Shown here piece after piece: positions 1 through 6,149 of a DNA stretch of 7,664 bases. The notes under the pieces are model-generated. The model saw only the letters and a program-made list of their open reading frames with translations. It searched no databases and was not told where the DNA came from. The stretch is taken from assembly GCA_016929205.1 (NCBI GenBank), contig JAFGJF010000582.1:1-7664 (forward strand). Reading direction: 5' to 3'. The position numbers and the translations under genes were made by a program. Source of the DNA: Anaerolineae bacterium (GTDB taxonomy: Bacteria; Chloroflexota; Anaerolineae; JAFGEY01). Position 1 is the stretch's first letter; the number at the start of each line of letters is the position of its first letter.

Positions 1-311
1 ACCTGACACTGGGCGACCTGGACGCACGCACGCTCGACGTGGACCTCAGCGGCTCGGGCAGCCTGGACATCGCAGGCGGCGAGGTCAAAGCGCAAATCGT
101 CACCATCACGGGTTCCGGCAAATACGCGGCCCGGGCGTTGGAAAGCGAGACAGCCAGCACCCGGATCAGCGGCAGCGGGACGGCGACGATCCGGGTCAGC
201 GAAACCCTCGACGCCCACATCACCGGCAGCGGTGACGTGTACTATGCCGGCAAGCCCGCCGTCGAGACCACGGTCAGCGGCTCGGGCGACGTCAAACACA
301 TCGAGGGATAA
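1..311 (+). CDS. GIN-domain (DUF2807) beta-repeat protein, C-terminal part
   Basis: This is the 3' end of a gene entering from the left. The open frame is continuous from base 3 to the TAA at 309-311 and shows 102 residues with no start, so the true start lies outside. The visible part is a series of short beta-strand repeats, each opening with a (S/T)GSG turn at about residues 17, 37, 57, 75 and 93, i.e. every 18-20 residues, ending in SGSGDVKHIEG. This Gly-Ser-Gly-Asp turn pattern is typical of the GIN domain (DUF2807, 'putative auto-transporter adhesin head'), which usually sits behind a signal peptide or lipoprotein signal in exported or surface proteins. The export signal would be upstream and cannot be seen. 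The biochemical role of this family is not established. No functional link to the convergent kinase gene is evident. A GTG at 39 is internal and not a credible start, because the repeat pattern continues upstream of it. Confidence 0.8.
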   Translation, partial: LTLGDLDARTLDVDLSGSGSLDIAGGEVKAQIVTITGSGKYAARALESETASTRISGSGTATIRVSETLDAHITGSGDVYYAGKPAVETTVSGSGDVKHIEG

Positions 312-340
312 GCCCACTCGCATCCCCCACCCAGATCAGC

Positions 341-382
341 GCGACCGGGTATGGCCAACGCCAGCCCGGTCGCCGATTGTTT
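341..382 (+). terminator. Intrinsic terminator-like hairpin after the GIN-domain gene
   Basis: A perfect 9-bp stem (GCGACCGGG at 341-349 with CCCGGTCGC at 365-373) encloses a second 4-bp stem (TGGC 352-355 with GCCA 360-363) and a CAAC loop. On the + strand it is followed by a modest T-rich stretch (ATTGTTT, 376-382). It lies 30 bp after the GIN gene stop and also 30 bp past the stop of the convergent kinase gene, so it may terminate from both sides, but only the + side has a T-tract. The weak T-tract lowers certainty for factor-independent termination. Confidence 0.6.
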
Positions 383-402
383 GCAAGTTCCGACAGATGC
401 GG

Positions 403-2886
403 TCAGGACGGTACTCCCTCTTCGCCCTCCTCCTGCCACCATGGCAGGCTGAAACTGAAACACGATCCCTGGCCAATCTGGCTCTGTACCCAGATTTTGC
501 CACCGTGCAGCTCGACGATCGTCTTGGCAATGTACAATCCCAGGCCCGTGCCATACACTTTTTGGGTGTTGCTCGCATCCCCACGCACAAACGGCTCAAA
601 GAGGCGCTCTCTTTTCTCCTCGGGAATGCCCTGCCCGCGATCGATGACCTGAACGATCACGTCATCCGTACGCCCCTGGGCGCGGATCAAAACCGGCTGC
701 CCTTGCGCCGAATACTTGACCGCGTTATCCAGCAGCTTTTCGAGGACGATCGATATCCATTTTGCGTCGCCGCTGACGGGTGGCAACTGGTCGGCAACCC
801 GAACCGTAAACGGCCGATCGGGATAACGGCCTTGCATAGCCGCCAGCACCTGAGAGATGACCGCTTGCAGCGACACCGACTGTTTGTTGAGCCCTTTGGC
901 CACCACGTCGGCAATATCGACAATATCGGTGACGATACGATCCAGCTCGGCGCACTTGGCCTGGACATCGTGAATCATGCCCGGCTGATCGGTGGAATCA
1001 AACAAGCCGCCGGCAAGCATGTCAACTGAAACCGTCATCACGGTCAAGGGCGCGCGCAGTTGGTGCGAGACCATAGCAATGAATTCGGTCCTGGCACGTT
1101 CGAGCATCCGTACCGACGAAATGTCGCGAAACACCAACACCCCGCCCACAACCTCGTCGCTGTGATCGATCAGCGGGGCAACGCTGCAGGCGATAGCAAT
1201 GGCGTGCCCGTCACGATGGGTGATCGTACGCTCCGAGTTGCCCGTCGTCAACGTCGCGCCGGTCTCCATCGCTTCTTTGAGCAAACAGTGATCGTCCATG
1301 CAGAGCGTTCCGGCCTCGCCTGTTGCCTGCAAAATGTGCGAGCAGGGCCGGCCGATAACCTGATCGCGCCGCCAGCCGGTGATCCGTTCGGCCGCCTGGT
1401 TCCAGCTCGTAACCATCAGATCGCGGTTCACCGTATACACGCCGTCGGCCATACTACTCAAGATCATTTCGATCTTGCGCTGTTCCTCGACCACGGTGTT
1501 CCACAACCGCGAGTTCTCCAGGGCGACCAGGATGTAATCGGCCAATCCAAGCACAAAATCGAGCTGGCGCTGGCTAAAAGCGTAACGTTCGGCACTCTGA
1601 AGGCAAATCACCCCGATCACGACGCCTCCGCGCAAGATCGGGACAACCAGGGCCGACTGCGTCTGTGCCGGAATCCCGTCCCAATCGGGGTCTTCGGCCA
1701 CGTCATCGATGAGCGCTTCCTGCCCCGAGCGCGTCACCCGGCCAATGATCCCTTTGCCCCATCCGGGAGCGGGTTTCTGTTTGAGCGCTTCCTCCAAATA
1801 GCCTTGGGCCGTCCAGACCAGCTTTTTGTCTCGCACCAGGGCGATCATGCCGGCTTCTGCCTGAGTGGCTTTGACCGCTTGCGCCAGCACCAGGCCGGCA
1901 ATCCGGTCGGCGGCAGGGGAAAGATTGAACTCGCGGTTCAAGGTCTGAAAAGCGGCCAATTCTTGCATGCGTTGATCCAACGCCGATCGGATCTCGCCAA
2001 ACAGGCGGGTGTTCTCAATGCCCATCGCGGCATAGTTGGCCAGCGAGGAGACAATGTCGACGTCCAGGCGCGTGAACCGCTCCCGCCCCAGCCGGTTGGC
2101 CACCCCCAAGACGCCAATGACCTGATCTTGCAGCTTGAGCGGCACATTGATCAGCGAACGCACAAAATACCCGGTCTTGACTCTAAAGCGCTGCTCGTCT
2201 TCAATTGGATTAAACAACACAGGTTGCTGGGTGCGCATAACGTGCCCGGCGATGGTATCATCGACGCGAATGCGCATCTCGCGCACAACATCATCTTCCA
2301 AATTCTTTTCAGCGCGCAGGTACAGCTCGTCTGTTGTCTCGTCCACCAGCAGCAGGTACGCTTGCTCGGCACCGGTGACTTGCGCGGCCGAATCTACGAC
2401 CAGATCGAGCACTTTCTCCGAACTCATTCCGTGCAGCGAGCCGAGCCGCCTGATCCGATCCTGCAATTCTTCCCAGGCACGATCTCGTTTGCGTTCAGCG
2501 CGTTTGTCCTGGAGCCCGCGCTCGACGGCGCTCAACATCTCGTCAACGTTGAACGGTTTGGTAATATAGTCGCACGCGCCCAAACGCAGGGCTTCAATGA
2601 TCACCGACTCGGTGCCAAAAGCCGTCATCAGAATAACCGGCGTGTCTATCATCCGCGATCGCAATTCGCGGAGCAATTGCACGCCGCTCATTTTGGGCAT
2701 CCGATAGTCGGCGATAATCAGATCGGGCCCTTCATCCAGGACAATCTGCAGCCCCTGAGCGCCATCGTGTGCGACAAGGGGAAGATAGTCATGCGGACGC
2801 AACAGATATTCGGTTAAAAGCTCGACACTTTCCGGCTTGTCGTCAATGACCAGGACTTTTTCTCCGGCCAATGCACTTGCCCCCAT
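403..2886 (-). CDS. Soluble sensor histidine kinase, REC-GAF-GAF-PAS-HisKA-HATPase_c
   Basis: An 827-residue cytoplasmic kinase; no signal peptide or membrane segment is visible. Domains in order: an N-terminal receiver (about 9-127) with acidic pair D15/D16, phospho-acceptor D60, T88 and K110; GAF 1 (about 155-295); GAF 2 (about 325-460); PAS (about 470-590) containing C515, C529 and C534; HisKA (about 595-665) with phospho-accepting H608 in SHQLRAPLT; and HATPase_c (about 705-816) with N-box N721, the DRGQG box (D749) and the GTGLGL box (779-784). All catalytic boxes look intact. The H-box is unusual: Q replaces E/D at H+1 and A replaces T/N at H+4. In HisKA kinases those positions support phosphotransfer and phosphatase activity. 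The receiver suggests input from another kinase or feedback; GAF and PAS ligands are unknown. The likely partner is the PhoB-type regulator gene just upstream on the same strand. The start ATG (2884-2886) has no strong Shine-Dalgarno sequence, but the receiver fold begins right after it. Confidence 0.93.
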   Translation of the reverse strand: MGASALAGEKVLVIDDKPESVELLTEYLLRPHDYLPLVAHDGAQGLQIVLDEGPDLIIADYRMPKMSGVQLLRELRSRMIDTPVILMTAFGTESVIIEALRLGACDYITKPFNVDEMLSAVERGLQDKRAERKRDRAWEELQDRIRRLGSLHGMSSEKVLDLVVDSAAQVTGAEQAYLLLVDETTDELYLRAEKNLEDDVVREMRIRVDDTIAGHVMRTQQPVLFNPIEDEQRFRVKTGYFVRSLINVPLKLQDQVIGVLGVANRLGRERFTRLDVDIVSSLANYAAMGIENTRLFGEIRSALDQRMQELAAFQTLNREFNLSPAADRIAGLVLAQAVKATQAEAGMIALVRDKKLVWTAQGYLEEALKQKPAPGWGKGIIGRVTRSGQEALIDDVAEDPDWDGIPAQTQSALVVPILRGGVVIGVICLQSAERYAFSQRQLDFVLGLADYILVALENSRLWNTVVEEQRKIEMILSSMADGVYTVNRDLMVTSWNQAAERITGWRRDQVIGRPCSHILQATGEAGTLCMDDHCLLKEAMETGATLTTGNSERTITHRDGHAIAIACSVAPLIDHSDEVVGGVLVFRDISSVRMLERARTEFIAMVSHQLRAPLTVMTVSVDMLAGGLFDSTDQPGMIHDVQAKCAELDRIVTDIVDIADVVAKGLNKQSVSLQAVISQVLAAMQGRYPDRPFTVRVADQLPPVSGDAKWISIVLEKLLDNAVKYSAQGQPVLIRAQGRTDDVIVQVIDRGQGIPEEKRERLFEPFVRGDASNTQKVYGTGLGLYIAKTIVELHGGKIWVQSQIGQGSCFSFSLPWWQEEGEEGVPS

Positions 2887-2942
2887 TTACAGATAATCCA
2901 ACAACGACAGATGCACTAAACCAACAAATAAATAATCAATTT

Positions 2943-2951
2943 ATTATACCA
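2943..2951 (-). promoter_or_regulatory. Extended -10 promoter candidate for the kinase gene
   Basis: The 111-bp gap 2887-2997 is far more AT-rich than its surroundings. On the - strand it contains TGgTATAAT, a perfect extended -10 (TATAAT at 2943-2948, TG at 2950-2951), about 57 bp upstream of the kinase start. No good -35 is present at 17-18 bp spacing (ACCGGC), which is tolerated with an extended -10. It would give the kinase its own promoter, separate from the regulator gene. No terminator hairpin is evident after the regulator stop, so readthrough is also possible. Confidence 0.5.
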
Positions 2952-2997
2952 TTAAATAGTTAGAAGCCGGTATAAATTTTATTAGAATTGCGCTACG

Positions 2998-3690
2998 CTA
3001 TTTGCCCTCAAATCGATACCCAACGCCCCATTCGGTCAAAATGAACTCGGGATGACTCGGGTCTTTTTCGAGCTTTTGACGCAAGTAACGAATGTACAGC
3101 TTGAGATACTGCGTCGCTTCCACGTACTCGTCCCCCCACACCTGCGAGAGCAACATCTCTCTTGGCAGGACGCGTCCCTGGTTTCGAGCCAGACACACCA
3201 ACAGGTCATACTCGGTAGGTGTCAGGTTCACCATTTCGCCACGCACCGTCACCTCTCGTTTGGAATAGTTGATCGTCAGCTCGCCATTGGAAAAGACTTG
3301 AAGGTCCTCGATATCCGTGGCCCCCGATTTGCGGCGCAGCACGGCCTTGATACGTGCCAGCAGCTCTGCGACGCGAAACGGCTTGACGATGTAATCGTCC
3401 GCCCCTCTTTCCAGCCCGCCGACGATATCTTCCTCGGTCCCTCTGGCCGTAAGCATAATGATCGGCACATCCGAAACCTCGCGCAGTCGTTCACACGTCG
3501 TCCAGCCATCCATACCGGGCATCATAACATCCAAAATGACCAGATCGGGATGGAGCTTGTATGCCAGCTGCAAGCCATCCCGCCCCAAGTTGGCTACGGA
3601 TATATCATACCCATTCTTGCTCAAAAAGATATCCAGCAGGTGGGTCAACTTGGCATCATCATCGATTACTAGGATACGTTGCTTACTCAT
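2998..3690 (-). CDS. OmpR/PhoB-family response regulator (REC + winged helix)
   Basis: A 230-residue transcription regulator of the usual length for its family. The receiver domain (about 4-118) carries acidic residues D10-D12, phospho-acceptor D54 in LDVMMPGMDG, T81, Y100 and K103 followed by PF. A short linker leads to a C-terminal winged-helix DNA-binding domain (about 128-228) with the typical LTPTEYDLL start and the ending YLRQKLEKDP...GVGYRF. All phosphorylation residues are present, so it should be a functional phospho-switch. The start ATG (3688-3690) is supported by GGAG five bases upstream on the - strand (3696-3699). It lies between a GalT-like gene and the sensor kinase, all on the - strand; the kinase is its probable partner. 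The 16-bp tandem repeats sit directly upstream of its ribosome binding site. Target genes cannot be read from the sequence. Confidence 0.95.
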   Translation of the reverse strand: MSKQRILVIDDDAKLTHLLDIFLSKNGYDISVANLGRDGLQLAYKLHPDLVILDVMMPGMDGWTTCERLREVSDVPIIMLTARGTEEDIVGGLERGADDYIVKPFRVAELLARIKAVLRRKSGATDIEDLQVFSNGELTINYSKREVTVRGEMVNLTPTEYDLLVCLARNQGRVLPREMLLSQVWGDEYVEATQYLKLYIRYLRQKLEKDPSHPEFILTEWGVGYRFEGK

Positions 3691-3700
3691 ATCAACTCCA

Positions 3701-3750
3701 TTCTCAGCGCGACCGCTTCTCAGCGCGACCGCTTCTCAGCGCGACCGCTT
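3701..3750. repeat. Three perfect 16-bp tandem repeats upstream of the response regulator
   Basis: The unit TTCTCAGCGCGACCGC occurs three times without a mismatch (3701-3716, 3717-3732, 3733-3748), followed by two more matching bases. Each copy, with the first base of the next, contains the small inverted repeat AGCG-CGAC-CGCT. The array fills most of the 69-bp gap between the GalT-like stop (3760) and the regulator start (3690) and ends next to the regulator's Shine-Dalgarno. The 16-bp period is not a multiple of three and no gene covers it, so it is not coding. It could be a regulator-binding array, a structured leader or a slippage product. Confidence 0.9.
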
Positions 3751-3759
3751 TCCACACAT

Positions 3760-4923
3760 CTAGCTTTGCAGCGCCTCAATCACGGTAAACGGATCCGTGG
3801 CAATGACGCTCGATCCATACAATTCCATGCACCCCACGTCAGTGGTCCGAACCCCCAGGTCCCCGCGGTCCACGATCCGCACTATAGCCGGGAATCCGTT
3901 CCAGTCTTCCTCTGCAGTATCAATCGGCCGTTGGAACAACACCAGGTTAAAACTTTGCACGCCCAGGCTGTGAACGACCTTTTGCAGCGCAAATCCAATG
4001 GCATCCTTGAAATCATCGTTATGAATCCAGCGTGTGGGTGAAATCAGCAGGATCTCTTTTTCTTTTACTGGCGTCAACGAAGCAATCATCTTGGTCTCAC
4101 CAACGGTCGTCGCCAGCCCCACTGCAGCGTGAACCCGGTACAAATCGTCGAAATAGTTGCTGCCGTGGGCCAATCGATATAGTAAGGCCTGCCTGCGCCA
4201 GTGTTCGACACGGGCATAATGCATGCCGCGCCCCAAGGCAACCTGGATGTGCCCGTGAACGACCGAGGCTCCCCCTTTCCACAAGCAATTCCACATCAGA
4301 AAAAAGTATTTGGCCTCGACATCGGCATTGTGCGCCCGCTTGGCCCAACGCAAAGCCGTATCAATATAATCGTGAACCCGCTCGGTTGTAATGTTGAGCG
4401 GGTTATGATCGTCAAAAATAACCAGGCCGTGATAGCCATCATACTTGGCGATATTGCTGGCGGTGATGCAATACGTGCCACGCACCCGCCCCGAGTCACC
4501 ATCGCCCAGAATGTCTTCCGGGGTCAGCGCTTCCGGGTTGCAGAACGGCCCGCCTCGCGTCTGTTCGATCGCCGCGAGGGCATCTTGTTCCGTTTCCAGG
4601 TCAAGTGGGCGGACGCCACGCAGCGGATTGAACAAGGCCCCTTCCATGGTGATCAAATTGGTCACCTTGAGCACACGCTGCACGGTCACCCTGTCCAGGT
4701 CGCCAAACCGTTCTTCGACCCAACGACGCATGGTAGGAGGAACGGTCAACCTGCCAACGGAAGACTCGACGTGGAAAATACGTTCGAAAATCGCCCGCTC
4801 GCCGGCAGGCAGCGCCTGCACCTGCTCGACGAGATCGACGATCTGTTTCGGGCTGTTGATGATCACAACTCCCTGCAAATTTACGATTATCGCATCCAAA
4901 CACCAAGCCAACAACAAAATCAT
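3760..4923 (-). CDS. GalT-like (HIT superfamily) sugar-1-phosphate nucleotidyltransferase
   Basis: A 387-residue protein from the chosen ATG (4921-4923). The clearest motif is HGHIQ (residues 223-227), the HxHxQ signature of the GalT branch of the HIT superfamily; in galactose-1-phosphate uridylyltransferase it is HPHxQ and the second His carries the nucleotide. Other family-like stretches are FNPLRGVRP (98-106) and YHGLVIFDDHNPL (164-176). It probably transfers a nucleotide between a nucleotide sugar and a sugar-1-phosphate, or acts as a related phosphorylase; the substrate cannot be assigned. The frame is open to an ATG at 5011-5013, giving 417 aa, but that start has no Shine-Dalgarno and lies upstream of the -10 candidate. 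The 4923 start has a weak AAGG six bases upstream. Even here the first ~20 residues look unlike the family, and clearly family-like sequence starts around residue 20. It is divergent from the SIS/PfkB operon, which suggests a shared sugar pathway. Confidence 0.8.
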   Translation of the reverse strand: MILLLAWCLDAIIVNLQGVVIINSPKQIVDLVEQVQALPAGERAIFERIFHVESSVGRLTVPPTMRRWVEERFGDLDRVTVQRVLKVTNLITMEGALFNPLRGVRPLDLETEQDALAAIEQTRGGPFCNPEALTPEDILGDGDSGRVRGTYCITASNIAKYDGYHGLVIFDDHNPLNITTERVHDYIDTALRWAKRAHNADVEAKYFFLMWNCLWKGGASVVHGHIQVALGRGMHYARVEHWRRQALLYRLAHGSNYFDDLYRVHAAVGLATTVGETKMIASLTPVKEKEILLISPTRWIHNDDFKDAIGFALQKVVHSLGVQSFNLVLFQRPIDTAEEDWNGFPAIVRIVDRGDLGVRTTDVGCMELYGSSVIATDPFTVIEALQS

Positions 4924-4957
4924 AGCATACCTTGTGCCAAAATGCAAACATTGCCCG

Positions 4958-4963
4958 TTTATA
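4958..4963 (-). promoter_or_regulatory. Possible -10 box for the GalT-like gene
   Basis: On the - strand TATAAA lies about 35 bp upstream of the ATG at 4923 in a locally AT-rich stretch. The sequence 17 bp further upstream (TGTGCA) is a poor -35. If used, transcription would begin near 4951, which agrees with the 4923 start and not with the upstream ATG at 5013. Confidence 0.35.
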
Positions 4964-5012
4964 GGATTTTGAGTACAATTTGCACAGTCTTTTGTATCAC
5001 CTGGACATCCCA

Positions 5013-5034
5013 TCTGTACGCGTCTGTAAAACAG
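5013..5034. promoter_or_regulatory. Possible operator: paired TCTGTA and CTGT-AAA-ACAG
   Basis: Between the divergent genes, TCTGTA occurs twice ten bases apart (5013-5018 and 5023-5028). The second copy is part of a small palindrome CTGT-AAA-ACAG (5024-5034) that abuts the putative -35 of the SIS gene. Ten-base spacing places the copies on the same face of the helix, as expected for a regulator site. The elements are short and could be chance. Confidence 0.25.
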
Positions 5035-5063
5035 TTGACCGCCCTTTTCTCAATGGATTTGAT
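5035..5063 (+). promoter_or_regulatory. Possible sigma70-type promoter of the SIS-PfkB operon
   Basis: TTGACC (5035-5040, five of six matches to the -35 consensus) is followed after 17 bp by TTTGAT (5058-5063, four of six matches to the -10). This predicts transcription starting near 5070, which would leave a short leader (about 18 bases) just enough for the ribosome binding site at 5074-5081. The good -35 supports it; the weak -10 limits confidence. Confidence 0.4.
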
Positions 5064-5087
5064 CGCGAACAATAAAAGGAGACTTGA

Positions 5088-6149
5088 ATGGCACACTCTT
5101 TTACCTGGCAAGAGATTTCGAGCCAGCCGGAAACCTGGCAAGCTACGCTGGAGGCATTTGCGGCAAGCCGGACCACGCTGGCGCATTTCCTGGACCACAC
5201 TCGCCCCGATCAGCTTTTTGTCACCGGCTGCGGTTCGACCTACTATTTGGCGCGCGCCGCAGCGGCAACGCTGGCCCACTGCGCGCGCGTGCCGGCTTGT
5301 GCGCTGCCGGCCTCAGAACTGTGGTTGTATGCCGACGTCCCGCCCGCCGAACGTCCGATGCTGCTCGCTGTGTCTCGCTCCGGCACGACGACAGAGACGC
5401 TGCGCGCCACCGACCGTTTCAGGGAAACCTACGGTGGACCGGTGCTGGTTGTGACCTGTTACCCACAAAGCCCGCTGGCCCAAAAAGCCGACCTGGTGCT
5501 CGCCTGCCCGGCCGCGCAAGAGCAGTCCATCGCCCAGACTCGTTCTTTCAGCAGCATGTTTGTGCTGACCCAGGCACTGGCAGCCACGATGGCCCAAGAC
5601 GATCACCTGCTCGCCCGGCTCGGAAAACTGCCGGCGGCCTGTACCGACCTGGTTGCACGCCTGGGCGATCTGGGCCAAAAAGACCTGGCTCGACAACTGG
5701 GCGAGAACCTGGATCTGGAGCGTCTCTTTTTCCTCGGCGGCGGGGCATTGTATGGCCTGGCCTGTGAAGCGATGCTCAAAACAAAAGAAATGTCCCTCTC
5801 TTACGCAGAAGCATTCCACCCCATGGAGTTTCGCCACGGGCCGATGTCGATGGTAAACGAACAGACGCTGGTCGTCGGTTTGTTGTCCGACACAGGACAG
5901 GAACAAGAATTAGCCGTCCTGCACGATATGCAGGGGTTAGGCGGGCACACCCTGGCCCTGGTCGAGGACGCCGCAACGCTGGGCGAAACCAGGCCAGACT
6001 ATGTCGTCGAGTTGAACAGCGGCCTCGGCGAATGGGAACGCGGCGCCCTGTACCTGCCCGTCCTGCAGCGGCTGGCTTTTCACCGCGCCGTCGCCAAAGG
6101 GCTGGACCCGGACAAACCGCACAATCTCAAGGCGGTCATCGAGCTATGA
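5088..6149 (+). CDS. Tandem-SIS sugar-phosphate isomerase/deaminase (GlmS-isomerase/AgaS-like)
   Basis: 353 residues with two SIS domains (about 30-165 and 200-335) and no N-terminal glutaminase. It corresponds to the isomerase half of glucosamine-6-phosphate synthase standing alone. Visible family motifs are GCGSTYY (47-53), the phosphosugar-binding loop SRSGTTTET (96-104), RSFSSM (152-157), KEMSLSYAEAFHPMEFRHGP (233-252) and the C-terminal GLDPDKPHNLKAVIEL (338-353), the tail seen in GlmS and AgaS proteins. Without a glutaminase it should run as an aldose/ketose isomerase or a deaminase of an aminosugar-6-phosphate (GlmD- or AgaS-type activity). A FrlB-type fructosamine deglycase is a less likely alternative, because FrlB lacks this tail. 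The start is fixed by AAAAGGAG (5074-5081) six bases before the ATG. Its stop overlaps the start of the PfkB kinase, so the two proteins are probably made together in the cytoplasm. Confidence 0.9.
   Translation: MAHSFTWQEISSQPETWQATLEAFAASRTTLAHFLDHTRPDQLFVTGCGSTYYLARAAAATLAHCARVPACALPASELWLYADVPPAERPMLLAVSRSGTTTETLRATDRFRETYGGPVLVVTCYPQSPLAQKADLVLACPAAQEQSIAQTRSFSSMFVLTQALAATMAQDDHLLARLGKLPAACTDLVARLGDLGQKDLARQLGENLDLERLFFLGGGALYGLACEAMLKTKEMSLSYAEAFHPMEFRHGPMSMVNEQTLVVGLLSDTGQEQELAVLHDMQGLGGHTLALVEDAATLGETRPDYVVELNSGLGEWERGALYLPVLQRLAFHRAVAKGLDPDKPHNLKAVIEL

Noticed and set aside
232..1029. 265-codon + strand frame across the GIN gene end and the kinase 3' end
   Set aside because: It runs through the end of one real gene, the hairpin and the antisense of another; no domain and no ribosome binding site.
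1060..2817. 585-codon open frame on the + strand opposite the kinase gene
   Set aside because: It is antisense to a complete kinase with all catalytic boxes. The product is full of His, Arg and Gln with no recognisable domain, as expected of a GC-rich shadow frame.
3052..3672. 206-codon + strand frame opposite the response regulator
   Set aside because: Antisense shadow of a full-length, well-conserved OmpR-family gene.
3701..3750. CRISPR-like array
   Set aside because: The 16-bp copies are directly adjacent with no spacers, and no cas genes are nearby, so it is a simple tandem repeat.
403..5013. New defence or mobile system
   Set aside because: No nuclease, transposase, integrase, toxin or reverse transcriptase motifs were found on either strand. 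The genes are standard signalling and sugar-enzyme families.
4201..5454. 417-codon + strand frame spanning the GalT-like gene, the divergent gap and the SIS start
   Set aside because: It is antisense to one gene and out of frame with the other, and its composition changes along its length. The SIS gene has the clear ribosome binding site.
5084..5767. 227-codon + strand frame overlapping the SIS gene
   Set aside because: Shadow frame: Arg/Ala/Gly/Pro-rich translation without motifs, inside the conserved SIS frame.
6032..6145. Upstream start extending the PfkB kinase by 38 codons
   Set aside because: It lies fully inside the SIS gene and precedes the conserved first strand MKRILVVGELNVD. The ATGA overlap at 6146 is the natural start.
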